The notes beneath the pieces are model-generated. The model searched no databases, was not told the origin of the DNA, and was given only the letters and a program-made list of their open reading frames with translations. This document shows, one piece after another, positions 28,738 through 38,024 of a DNA stretch of 64,000 nucleotides (within the stretch, counting starts at the first letter, position 1; each line of letters opens with the position of its first letter). The position numbers and the translations under genes are program-made. Source of the DNA: a candidate division FCPU426 bacterium (GTDB lineage: Bacteria; Oederibacteriota; Muellerivitia; Muellerivitales; Muellerivitaceae); NCBI GenBank assembly GCA_027452205.1, contig DAIDGV010000024.1, forward strand, positions 280,750 to 344,749. Reading direction: 5' to 3'.

Positions 28738-29763
28738 CTATCCCTTTTTTCTTCGACCTAGTTTTATATCCCAGGTGTCTCGATACATCGCTAAAAAGTG
28801 ATCAAACCTGTCGAAAGATAATATCCGAGTGGAATTTTTAATCCCTCTTTGCAAAACAGTTCTAATTCTTTTTCTGGCTTCGCGATCTGGATTAACAACC
28901 ACAAGTGTTTCTAATTTTTTAGATTGAACGCTTGTTCTAAACAAAGAAGTGGTGTGTAAATCCGTAAGAGGCATTGAGTAACCAACGAAAATTATGTCTT
29001 TCGCATGATAAATTTCGTTAGCTGCGGCTTTCCACAAAACAGAAAAAACACCCTCGTCATATTGTTTATGCCACTCCGGAGGAATAATAGTGAATTTCTG
29101 GTTTCCATTTTGTTTTGTATAGGGCCGTTCTTTTAAATTTACAGTCTTCCCTTCTTCCTGAAAATGCAAAGAACCATGAAGCTTATAATATCGAACTGAT
29201 ATTTTTTCATTTGCTCGCTTATCAGGCTGCCACTTTTCGTGGCCAACAACTTTAGGTAAACAATAACCACTCGCCGAATTCCATTTTTCATTGCCGTGTT
29301 TTTTTAATGCATAATCTAAAACGCAATCATAATTAAAGCCAATTATGGCATCACCAGGCTTTAAATGTTCTTTGACAAATTTTTCGTGCGACTCACAATT
29401 ATGCCCTTCTGTTCCCGCCGACAAAGCTTCCTCTAAAACAATCGCTATAGCCTGCTTCAGTCTTTCGCTTTTTGCTTTGAGACTCCCCAACTTGAAAGCT
29501 CTTCTTCCGCCTGTAACTTCTAACATTCGAATTGTGTGTTCAAACGTTGTAAAAACATTTTACATGGTTACAGAAAAATTTGACCCAAACATTGAAACTA
29601 CATCCTTCATAACAGCATTAATCTGTTTTCGATGTTTTTGACTTTGAACTCTCTGTAGTTGAGTAAAAAAATCGAAATCTAAAGGCGGTAAACACGGATT
29701 TTCTTTTTCATCAACAAAACTACATCCACGAGTCGCCCCTGCCCCGAACACAAAAAGAGCCAT
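28738..29763 (-). pseudogene. SIR2-like domain protein interrupted by a single in-frame TAA at 29560-29562
   Basis: ORFs 29560-29763 and 28738-29526 share one frame: MALFVFGAGATRG...SNFSVTM*NVFTTFEHTIRMLEV...VRYYKLHGSLHF...FVGYSMPLTDLH. AT-rich. Confidence 0.82.
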
Positions 29764-29801
29764 ATTTTTTTCCTTACTAAACTTCTAACAAGTAATAGAC
29801 C

Positions 29802-30338
29802 TTATGCAAAAAATTCGAAAACAAAGAACACCAACCCGACCCCGCCAAAACCCATGCTGATGAACCAAAAGATCTTCCGGCGGGTCAGTGCCGAGATAGC
29901 GCCGACCGCGATGGCGACCTGGAACAAGGTGACCGCATGCGCCAGGGACTCATGGCGGTTCAGGTGTCCTTCGGACTCTTCCTCGAATTTTTTAGCGTCC
30001 TCGCTGATCTTGTCCTGATCTTCTTTATACTGCTCAACCTTCTTTTCGTCGTCTTTCTTGATCGAATGGTGTAAGGCTTTCAGGGTCTCGATCTTGGAAC
30101 TGAGCACCGCGGCCTTGACGCCTTTGGCCTGGTAGTAGGCCCATTGATCGGAGGCCTTGATGCGGTTGATCATGGCTTCGTTGGCATGTCCCCCGGCCAG
30201 GAGTGCCGTGACCGCGGCGAAGACCGCCAGGATGGCGGAGCTGAGGGCGACGCCCATGATCCATCCTTCGTTGCTGTGCTCAGCGCTATGCTCCATATGC
30301 TCATGTAGATGTTCCGTGGGGACTTCAATCTCTTCCAT
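29802..30338 (-). CDS. DUF4337-like membrane protein
   Basis: GVALSSAILAVFAAVTALLAGGHANEAMINRIKASDQWAYYQAKGVKA. Confidence 0.8.
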   Translation of the reverse strand: MEEIEVPTEHLHEHMEHSAEHSNEGWIMGVALSSAILAVFAAVTALLAGGHANEAMINRIKASDQWAYYQAKGVKAAVLSSKIETLKALHHSIKKDDEKKVEQYKEDQDKISEDAKKFEEESEGHLNRHESLAHAVTLFQVAIAVGAISALTRRKIFWFISMGFGGVGLVFFVFEFFA

Positions 30339-30410
30339 TTTTCTCTCCTAAGACGATAGTAGGACAGGACGTTTTTTATCAGCAACGGCGGAAAGTCACA
30401 AGGGGAAATA

Positions 30411-30440
30411 AAAAAGGGGAGCCCTTGGGCTCCCCTTTTT
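30411..30440 (-). terminator. Rho-independent terminator after desaturase gene
   Basis: AAAAAGGGGAGCCC-TT-GGGCTCCCCTTTTT. Confidence 0.9.
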
Positions 30441-30460
30441 ACGTTGTATTGACCTGACAG

Positions 30461-31429
30461 TTAGACCGCGGCTTCCTTCTTGCCCGTGGCCGCCTCGCGG
30501 TAGATCTCTTCGGGATGCAACTTGATATCCCAGACCAAACCGAACCAGGAAAAAACCCGCAGGACATAATGGGACATATCCACTTCCCACCAATAGATGC
30601 CTTGGCGTTCGGAGTAAGGATAGCGGTGGTGATTGTTATGCCAACCCTCGCCCATGGTGATGATGGAAAGAATGAGGCTGTTCTTGCTCTCCTCGCCGGT
30701 GTCAAAACGCTTCTTGCCGATCAAATGGGCCAGGGAATTGATGCAAAAGGTGCCGTGGTAAAGGATGGTCGTGCTGGTGAAGAAACCCCAGCAAAGCATT
30801 TGCAGCCCGTTGGTATGGAGGCCCGGAGCCGCGTGTTCCAGGAAAACCCCGAAGAAGAAGATGGCCGAGGCCAGGATGAGGGGAGCGACACCATGGTACT
30901 TATTGATCCACTTGAGTTCCGGGTATTTTGCCAAGTCCTTTACTGCTTCCTCGTTGGTAGGAGCGTAACGTTTGCAAAGGATCCAACCCACATGGGACCA
31001 CCAGAGACCGCGCAATTTGGCCGAATGGATATCTTGTTCCATATCCGAATACTTGTGGTGATGGCGGTGATGAGCGGCCCACCAGAGCGGCCCTTGTTGA
31101 GCGCAGGAAGCGCCCCAGAAGGCCAGAACGAACTGGAAAAAGCGCCCGGTCTTATAGGTGCGGTGGGAAAAGTAACGGTGATAGGCTCCCGTAATAGCGA
31201 ACATGCGGGAATAGTACATAAAGATGCACATGGCGACTGCGGCCCAGCTGATACCCGTAAAAATGGCCAAGACACCTACAACGTGAACACCAAAAAACGG
31301 GATGCTTCCGCTCCAATCGAGCCGTTCGTCCACTGCGAATTTGGGTTTGCTTTGTTTGTTGTTTTCTTGTTTGGATTCGGTGACCGGATGGTCCACCGTG
31401 GGATTGAAAGCAACTTCAAGACTAGACAT
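30461..31429 (-). CDS. Acyl-CoA/fatty acid delta-9 desaturase
   Basis: Histidine boxes HRYFSH, HRHHHKYSD, HNNHHRYP. Confidence 0.93.
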   Translation of the reverse strand: MSSLEVAFNPTVDHPVTESKQENNKQSKPKFAVDERLDWSGSIPFFGVHVVGVLAIFTGISWAAVAMCIFMYYSRMFAITGAYHRYFSHRTYKTGRFFQFVLAFWGASCAQQGPLWWAAHHRHHHKYSDMEQDIHSAKLRGLWWSHVGWILCKRYAPTNEEAVKDLAKYPELKWINKYHGVAPLILASAIFFFGVFLEHAAPGLHTNGLQMLCWGFFTSTTILYHGTFCINSLAHLIGKKRFDTGEESKNSLILSIITMGEGWHNNHHRYPYSERQGIYWWEVDMSHYVLRVFSWFGLVWDIKLHPEEIYREAATGKKEAAV

Positions 31430-31606
31430 TGATTTTCTACACCTCTTTAAAAAATTTGCGGGGAGGGATCTACCACCCAGCTTTAAACTAGAAATATTAT
31501 ACCGCTAAAAACAGGGGGTTTTACACTCAAAATCCCCCCACTGACTATAACATCGTTCATAAACAGGGCTGAATGCCTTTAAAAAGCCCTTTCGAAGCTT
31601 ATTAGT

Positions 31607-31635
31607 TTGGAAGAAAAATGGGGCTGTTTTATGAT
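31607..31635 (+). promoter_or_regulatory. Candidate sigma70-type promoter
   Basis: TTGGAA - 17 nt - TATGAT upstream of ORF 31667. Confidence 0.5.
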
Positions 31636-31666
31636 AAGCGCACTTCTTCATTAAAAAAAGGACACC

Positions 31667-32620
31667 ATGAGCGAATTCCAGGAAGTCACACCCCAGGTCA
31701 AAAAAAATCTGGTGCTGATCCGCTCACTTCTGGCCGTTCTTCTTCTCACATTCGCTTTTTTCTATTACCAAAACAAACCCGAGGACCTGATAAAGATCTT
31801 GATCTATACCGGGATCCTTCTCGTCAGTTTTATTCCCTTTTTTATTTTAGAAGAGCGCAAATGCGAGTCGGTCCGCTTCCAGAACCTGGTCTTTTCTATG
31901 GATTTCGTTTTCTTAATGGGCGGTCTCTTTCTCTTCAATCATCTGGAAACGAACTTTTTGATCGCCATTTTCCTGACTTTTTTTATTTCGGCCCTGAGTC
32001 AATCCGTGGGACGGAGCATTCTGGTCGCCCTTTTTGTCGTCGGCATTTATGTTTACCTTATCTACTACCGGAACGAGAACTTCAATTATTACGATCCCAT
32101 TCTGCTCCTTTCCTGCTCCTTGATATTGGTTGTCGCTATCCACGCGGGATATCTGGCCTATCGGACCGTCCAGGAAGAAAAAGAGATCCTAGAATTGGCT
32201 CGAAAGGCCTCCCTTTTGACCGAAAAGGTCCGGGAAGGCGACCAACTGGCCTTGAGCTATGCCGCTACCTTGAAGAACGTCCTCGATAGTCTTCCCTTGG
32301 GCGCCATCGCCGTTTCCACGGCCAACACCATCATTTTCGTCAACGCCAAGGCTGGCCAGATCTTGGATATCCACCCCAAGAACCTGACCAACCTCCATCT
32401 CTTGGCCAACGAATCGCCATTGGGTGAATTGGCGCTGACCATGGGGCACGCCTTGAAGAATCGCGTGGAACTAAAGAAAGAATACCTGGTCGTGGAATGG
32501 AAAGGTCAGCAGAAGCGGTTCCGACTCGATAGCTGCCCCGGCGTGGGCCCCGGTGGTTCTCTTTGGGGCACCTTGTTCTTACTACAAGAAACTTCCTTAA
32601 CCTCCAGCACTGAAGGATAA
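31667..32620 (+). CDS. Membrane protein with C-terminal PAS-like domain, no kinase module
   Basis: Hydrophobic N-terminal half, then NVLDSLPLGAIAVSTANTIIFVNAKAGQILD PAS-like motif; ORF ends at 317 aa. Confidence 0.65.
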   Translation: MSEFQEVTPQVKKNLVLIRSLLAVLLLTFAFFYYQNKPEDLIKILIYTGILLVSFIPFFILEERKCESVRFQNLVFSMDFVFLMGGLFLFNHLETNFLIAIFLTFFISALSQSVGRSILVALFVVGIYVYLIYYRNENFNYYDPILLLSCSLILVVAIHAGYLAYRTVQEEKEILELARKASLLTEKVREGDQLALSYAATLKNVLDSLPLGAIAVSTANTIIFVNAKAGQILDIHPKNLTNLHLLANESPLGELALTMGHALKNRVELKKEYLVVEWKGQQKRFRLDSCPGVGPGGSLWGTLFLLQETSLTSSTEG

Positions 32621-32777
32621 GATCTCACCCCTCGATGGAGAGGTGATGAGGACATTTTCTATCCCTTCGTCAATAACACTCTCCGATCCTTTTCATCCAA
32701 CAAAAAGCGTGCATCTTTGTTTCCACGTGGTAAAATATTTTCAGTTAGGTTTCTCTCACTTTTGAAGGAGGTTAACC

Positions 32778-32834
32778 TTGGCCACTAAGAAAAAGGCTGT
32801 GAAGAAGAAGGCTGCTAAGAAAAAGAAAAAGTAA
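32778..32834 (+). CDS. Unannotated 18-aa lysine-rich mini-protein MATKKKAVKKKAAKKKKK
   Basis: AAGGAGG SD 8 nt upstream of TTG; reads TTG GCC ACT AAG AAA AAG GCT GTG AAG AAG AAG GCT GCT AAG AAA AAG AAA AAG TAA; terminator follows. Confidence 0.68.
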   Translation: MATKKKAVKKKAAKKKKK

Positions 32835-32853
32835 GTAGCCTCAAAGCAAATGT

Positions 32854-33295
32854 TCAAAAAGCCTGGGACTCGTTCCTGGGCTTTTCTTTTTTACGGTCTT
32901 TTACGGGGATTACCAGCTTAAGCCCCGACCAAGTCTCATCCACCGCGCAAATTTTGACGTCCACCATCCCGCTTTCAAGAGCGAATCTCCGGACGTGATC
33001 CTCGGTCAGGTCGGTCACTACTTTCGAGGACTTCTTGGGCCAAGAGGCCCAGATCATTCCCTTAACCGCTAAATTTTTCCGGGCTTGGAGGAGAGCTTTG
33101 TCATAGGTCTTTCGATCGATGCAAAAAAAGGTGAACAAAGTCCAAGGACCCTTTTAGGGAAGGAACCACCCGCACTCCCTCCGGTAAGGGACTTAGTAAC
33201 CAAAAGTAACCACTGGGCGGGTTCAGAATGTAAACCTTAAACCCTGTTTGAAAGCCAAGTTTTTTGACCAAGGGTGTTCCGCTATAACCCGCCAT
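32854..33295 (-). pseudogene. DUF3052-like protein split by frameshift in a T7 run
   Basis: MAGYSGTPLVKKLGFQTGFKVYILNPPSGYFWLL...LDFVHLF in one frame; CIDRKTYDKALLQARKNLAVKGMIWASWPKKSSKVVTDLTEDHVRRFALESGMVDVKICAVDETWSGLKLV in the other; joins if the run is T6. Confidence 0.75.
32857..32892 (+). terminator. Rho-independent terminator after the lysine-rich mini-ORF
   Basis: AAAAGCCTGGGA-CTCGT-TCCTGGGCTTTT (12 bp with two G-T wobbles) plus T tract. Confidence 0.85.
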
Positions 33296-33313
33296 GATAT
33301 CCCCCAAAATAAA

Positions 33314-33342
33314 AAAGGCCCCCAGGAACGCTGGGGGCCTTT
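33314..33342 (-). terminator. Rho-independent terminator after sdhB
   Basis: AAAGGCCCCCAG-GAACG-CTGGGGGCCTTT with A tract on the plus strand. Confidence 0.9.
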
Positions 33343-33356
33343 AAGAACTAAAGAAT

Positions 33357-34088
33357 TTACTTTCCAGTGACAGCATTCCACAACAACCGGACCGGATCGT
33401 AATACTTGTCCACTACCCGTTCTTTGAGCGGGATGATAGCGTTGTCCGTGATTCGGATGCTTTCAGGACAAACCTCGGTGCAGCACTTAGTGATATTGCA
33501 AAGGCCAATGCCGTGCTGATCCTTGAGAAGGGCCGTCCGGTCCAGACCATCGATCGGATGCATTTCCAAGCTGGCGATGCGGGCGAAGAAGCGCGGACCC
33601 GCGAAGCTTTCTTTCTTATTGTGCTCCCGCAGAACGTGACAAGTGTTCTGGCACAGGAAGCACTCGATACATTTGCGGAATTCTTGGGCGCGGTCCGCGT
33701 CCCGTTGTTCCCAATGCCAATCAGCTCCATCCTTCGGCGTGAAGGGCGGTATCCTTTTGTTCACTTCGTAATTCCACGAAACATCGGTCGCCAAGTCTTT
33801 CATGATCGGGAAGGTCTTCATCGGGGTCACCGTGATGGTTTCCCCTTCCTCGAACTCGTTGAGACGTGTCATGCACATCAGACGTGGTTTGCCGTTTACT
33901 TCCGCCGAACAAGAACCGCATTTACCAGCCTTACAATTCCAGCGGCAAGCCAGGTCCGAAGCTTGGGTCGCCTGAAGACGATGGACAGCGTCCAGTACCA
34001 CCATGCCCTCGTCGACTTGGACATCATAGTCCTTCAGTTGACCGCCTTCAGAATTGCCCCGGTAGACTCTCATATGGATCTTAGGCAT
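33357..34088 (-). CDS. sdhB: Succinate dehydrogenase/fumarate reductase iron-sulfur subunit
   Basis: CRWNCKAGKCGSCSAEVNGKPRLMC, CIECFLCQNTCHV, CTEVCPESI. Confidence 0.93.
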   Translation of the reverse strand: MPKIHMRVYRGNSEGGQLKDYDVQVDEGMVVLDAVHRLQATQASDLACRWNCKAGKCGSCSAEVNGKPRLMCMTRLNEFEEGETITVTPMKTFPIMKDLATDVSWNYEVNKRIPPFTPKDGADWHWEQRDADRAQEFRKCIECFLCQNTCHVLREHNKKESFAGPRFFARIASLEMHPIDGLDRTALLKDQHGIGLCNITKCCTEVCPESIRITDNAIIPLKERVVDKYYDPVRLLWNAVTGK

Positions 34089-34110
34089 TTGATTTCTCCT
34101 TATTTCGCGA

Positions 34111-36000
34111 TCAATGAGCGGGCACTTCGCCGCGCAATTGCTTCAAGATCTCGGGTTTCAAGAACCCGTCCCGCACCAACTCGGCTTCTAATTCCGCCGG
34201 TACTTGCGGAAGGTCCTCTTGGACCACTTCCATCTCTTCGCCCTTCTTGCGCACCACAACTCGCTTCTTGGCGAAATCTTTTGAATAGGTCGTGTAATCC
34301 GTGCGGGTATGACCGCCGCGGGATTCTTTACGTTCTTTCGCCGCGCGGGCCAAAGCCTCGCCGACAATGAGCATATTGCGGAGGTCCAACGCCACATGCC
34401 AGCCTGGGTTGAAGAGGCGGTTGCCTTCGGCGGAAACCTTCTTCAAGCGCTCTTTCAAGGAAGCGATATCCTTGATACAACCTTCCAGCAGGGCTTCCTC
34501 CCGGTACATGCCAGCGCCCTTTTCCATGGCCGCTTGCAGATCGGCCAAGATAGCGTAAGAAACCTCACCACCCTGGTGGTTAAAAGGTTCGTTCATTTCT
34601 TTGTTCAACTGGGCCAATTCGCTTTCGTCGATCTTGCCTGCCGAAGCGCTCTTGGCATAGGCCGCCGCGTGTTCCCCGGCTAATTTTCCAAAAACAACTA
34701 GATCAGAAAGCGAATTTCCTCCCAAACGATTGGAGCCGTGCATCCCAGCCGAGCATTCGCCCGCCGCGAAGAGACCCTTCACGGTGGATTCTTGCGTTTC
34801 CGGGTTCACCTTCACGCCGCCCATCATGTAATGGCAGGTCGGGGCGATCTCCATCGGTTCTTTGGTGATGTCCACGTCCGCCAATTGCTTGAATTGATGG
34901 TACATGGAAGGAAGCTTCTTCTTGATGTCCTCAGCGCTGCGGCGCGAGGCGATATCCAAGAAAACGCCGCCATGTTCCCCACCACGGCCTTCTTTGATCT
35001 CGGTCCACAAAGCGCGGGCCACAACGTCACGGCTCATCAGTTCGGGTGGTTTGCGTTCTTTGACGTTCTCTTCTTTTTGACCTTCCACCACGACCTTTTG
35101 GAACCAAGCGTTGGCTTCCTCTTCGGTCTCGGCGTATTTGCCTTGGTACTTGGGCGGGATGTACTTGAACATGAAACGCTCACCCTTATTGTTCTTCAAG
35201 ACACCGCCCTCACCGCGCACGCCTTCGGTAATGAGCAATCCACGCACTGACAGGGGCCAGCACATGCCCGTCGGGTGGAACTGCACGTATTCCATATCCG
35301 CCAGTTCGGCGCCGGCCAAATAGGCCAGGGCAAATCCATCCCCGGTACATTCCCAGGAATTGGAATTGACTGAGTAGAGTTTTCCGATACCGCCAGTGGA
35401 AATGATGATCGACTTGGCTTTGAAGAGCACCGGACGACCCGTCTCACGGAAGTACCCGTAAGCACCCGCGATACGGTCGCCGTCCTTGAGGAGCGCGTAG
35501 ATGGTGCATTCCATATGGACTTCAATGCCCGAATGGACACCCTTGTCCTGCAAGGTGCGGATCAATTCCAGACCCGTGCGGTCGCCCACATGGGCCAAGC
35601 GCTTGTAAGTGTGACCGCCGAAATGGCGGACGTTGATGTTGCCTTTGCCGTCGGTGGTACGATCGAATACCGCGCCCCACTTTTCCAGTTCCCGCACCCG
35701 GTCGGGAGATTGCTTGGCATGCAACTCGGCCATCTTCCAATGGTTACCAAAATTACCGCCGATGAGGGTGTCGCAGAAATGCTGGCGCCAAGAATCGCGC
35801 GAATCCACTGTGGCCAGGGAAGCGGCGATACCGCCCTCCGCCATGACCGTATGGGCCTTGCCCAGGAGGGATTTACAGACAATGGCGGTCTTGCAACCCG
35901 CGTTGGAAGCCTCGATGGCCGCCCGGAGTCCGGCGCCGCCGGCGCCGATCACTAAAACGTCATATTCGAAAGATTGGTAATTGTCGCTCACGTTCTCCAC
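34111..36000 (-). CDS. sdhA: Succinate dehydrogenase/fumarate reductase flavoprotein subunit
   Basis: VLVIGAGGAGLRAAIEA, KSLLGKAHTVMAEGGIAA, HPTGMCWP, GECSAGMHGSNRLGGNSL. Confidence 0.95.
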   Translation of the reverse strand: MENVSDNYQSFEYDVLVIGAGGAGLRAAIEASNAGCKTAIVCKSLLGKAHTVMAEGGIAASLATVDSRDSWRQHFCDTLIGGNFGNHWKMAELHAKQSPDRVRELEKWGAVFDRTTDGKGNINVRHFGGHTYKRLAHVGDRTGLELIRTLQDKGVHSGIEVHMECTIYALLKDGDRIAGAYGYFRETGRPVLFKAKSIIISTGGIGKLYSVNSNSWECTGDGFALAYLAGAELADMEYVQFHPTGMCWPLSVRGLLITEGVRGEGGVLKNNKGERFMFKYIPPKYQGKYAETEEEANAWFQKVVVEGQKEENVKERKPPELMSRDVVARALWTEIKEGRGGEHGGVFLDIASRRSAEDIKKKLPSMYHQFKQLADVDITKEPMEIAPTCHYMMGGVKVNPETQESTVKGLFAAGECSAGMHGSNRLGGNSLSDLVVFGKLAGEHAAAYAKSASAGKIDESELAQLNKEMNEPFNHQGGEVSYAILADLQAAMEKGAGMYREEALLEGCIKDIASLKERLKKVSAEGNRLFNPGWHVALDLRNMLIVGEALARAAKERKESRGGHTRTDYTTYSKDFAKKRVVVRKKGEEMEVVQEDLPQVPAELEAELVRDGFLKPEILKQLRGEVPAH

Positions 36001-36023
36001 CTCTGTCCTTTATTCGCCCTGAA

Positions 36024-36791
36024 TTAGAAGATCTTGTAATCCGTCCACACGCCCATGGCCACCAACCGTACATACAGGTCGGCAAAGCCGACCGTGAACA
36101 AGCTGGCCCAAGCCCAGAAACCATGGATCTCGTTGATCTTGGTCACCCGGCACCAGATCTTGTAACGGATATCATTCGAGGGGCAGCTCGAGAAACAGTC
36201 CAGCTTGCCGCCCACTAAGTGGCGCCAAGCGTGGCAACTTCCGACATAAAGGGTCAGCAGGATCGTGTCGACCAGCAGCACCAAGGTGCCCACACCCACG
36301 TAGTAATTCTTCGGTCCTTCTTTCGTGAAGGCAAAGCCCAGGTCGATCCAGTGGTTGATGACCAAGAGAATGGCCAGATAAAGGAAATAGCGGTGAAGGT
36401 TCTGCAGGATGAAAGGAAATGCCGTCTCACCGCGATACTCGCGTGATTCCTCGCCCACCGCGCAGCCCGGTGGATCTTGGAAGAAAGCGCGATAATAAGC
36501 TTTGCGGAAGTAGTAGCAGGTGGCCCGGAAACCGGCTGGCGCCCAAAGGATGAAGATGGCCGGCGACCACTTGAACCAAGAGGGGCTGATGTAAGGCGAA
36601 AAAGCGGGGGAAATATAAGATCCCCATTTGTACCAGATCTCACCGTGAGGCCCGGTCGGCGTCAAAGCCGCCCAGGTCATATAAACGATGAAAGTGATCA
36701 GCGCCGTGGCGATGGCCAGCGGTTCTCCCCACCAATCATCCTGTCGTAATGTGACACCCAGCCCTTTCTGCGTCCTGACATCCATTTCCAT
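36024..36791 (-). CDS. sdhC: Succinate dehydrogenase cytochrome b subunit, fused single-anchor type
   Basis: 255-aa multi-pass protein directly upstream of sdhA; GSCHAWRHLVGGKLDCFSSC. Confidence 0.8.
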   Translation of the reverse strand: MEMDVRTQKGLGVTLRQDDWWGEPLAIATALITFIVYMTWAALTPTGPHGEIWYKWGSYISPAFSPYISPSWFKWSPAIFILWAPAGFRATCYYFRKAYYRAFFQDPPGCAVGEESREYRGETAFPFILQNLHRYFLYLAILLVINHWIDLGFAFTKEGPKNYYVGVGTLVLLVDTILLTLYVGSCHAWRHLVGGKLDCFSSCPSNDIRYKIWCRVTKINEIHGFWAWASLFTVGFADLYVRLVAMGVWTDYKIF

Positions 36792-36824
36792 GCGGCTCTC
36801 CTCAAAATTGATTGGGAATAACGG

Positions 36825-37817
36825 CTACAACTTCAAATTGGAGCTATGTCCCGGTTCGGCCTTCTCATTGGGATTGATATAGGTCTTCGAGAAGTTGACC
36901 GCCGTGGCGCCTTCGGCGAAACCCGTGGCGATCAGGTCCAACTTGCCCGGATGGGTCACGATATCGCCCGCGGCATAAATGCCCGGCACGTTCGTTTCCA
37001 TCTTTTGGTTCACCGGGATCTTGTTCTTTTCCAGCACCAAACCCCAGTCTTTCAAGAAGGACAAGCTGGCTTGGAACCCAAAGTTCAACACCACCGCATC
37101 CATCGGAAGGACTTCATCTTGGTTGGTGTGGTTCTCATAAATCACGGCCTCTTCGACTTTACCGTTGCCCTTGACCGTGCGCAATTCATGCCAAAGCTTG
37201 ATCTCGACCTTCGAAGCTTTGAGTTTTTGAACCGAGGATTCGTGAGCGCGGAATTCATCGCGGCGGTGGATCAAGGTGACCTTTGCGGCAATGGGTTCCA
37301 GCATCAAAGCCCAATCGATGGCCGAATCGCCGCCGCCGACCACCAGAACGCGTTTGCCCTTGAAGGGTTCCAGGGAAAGAACACCATAATAAACACCCTT
37401 GCCTTCGTAAGGAACGATATCGGCATTCGGATGCTTCTTGGGGGTAAAAGACCCCATACCCAAGGTCAGTACGACCGCCTTGGTGTAATGTTTCCCGCCT
37501 TTGTCTGTGGTCAATTCGAATATGTTATCCGACGGTCTCTTGACGACCGTGGCGACCTTTTCGCCCAAGACCAGATTGGGTCTCCAACGGCTCAATTGTT
37601 CATCAAGATCCTTCACCAATTGTTTGCCCGACACTCGGGGGAATCCGGCCACGTCGAAGATGTCTTTTTCAGGGTACATGGCGGAGACTTGGCCGCCCAG
37701 TTGTTCCAACGAATCGATGATCTTGAACTTCATGCCACGAAGCCCGGCGTAGAACCCGGCGAACATTCCGGCGGGGCCGCCACCTACGATCGTCACATCA
37801 AAGATTTCCTCGGCCAT
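36825..37817 (-). CDS. Ferredoxin--NADP(+) reductase, thioredoxin-reductase-like type
   Basis: DVTIVGGGPAGMFAGFYAGLRGMKFKIIDSLEQLGGQV, VLVVGGGDSAIDWAL, GIYAAGDIVTHPGKLDLIATGFAEGATAV. Confidence 0.92.
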   Translation of the reverse strand: MAEEIFDVTIVGGGPAGMFAGFYAGLRGMKFKIIDSLEQLGGQVSAMYPEKDIFDVAGFPRVSGKQLVKDLDEQLSRWRPNLVLGEKVATVVKRPSDNIFELTTDKGGKHYTKAVVLTLGMGSFTPKKHPNADIVPYEGKGVYYGVLSLEPFKGKRVLVVGGGDSAIDWALMLEPIAAKVTLIHRRDEFRAHESSVQKLKASKVEIKLWHELRTVKGNGKVEEAVIYENHTNQDEVLPMDAVVLNFGFQASLSFLKDWGLVLEKNKIPVNQKMETNVPGIYAAGDIVTHPGKLDLIATGFAEGATAVNFSKTYINPNEKAEPGHSSNLKL

Positions 37818-37930
37818 GTCATCCTCCAGTATAAAAACGATTTGAACCCAAAAATCCTGGGCGATTTTAGCTTTCCACGTCCACGCTCTTTATGATGCAA
37901 AACACAAAAAGCATGAAGCGGTGATCTGAC

Positions 37931-37961
37931 AAAAAAAAGAAAACGAACCGAGGTCCGTTTT
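37931..37961 (-). terminator. Rho-independent terminator after ferredoxin gene
   Basis: Minus strand AAAACGGACC-TC-GGTTCGTTTT followed by CTTTTTTTT. Confidence 0.7.
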
Positions 37962-38024
37962 CCCGTTATTCATTCCAGCAACTCAGCTTTGAGGGACCGT
38001 CACCCCTGTGCTACATCCATACGA

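Noticed and set aside
29560-29562. Possible recoding (selenocysteine or pyrrolysine) at the SIR2 stop
   Set aside because: The codon is TAA, not TGA or TAG, and no obvious downstream recoding structure was seen; nonsense mutation or error is simpler.
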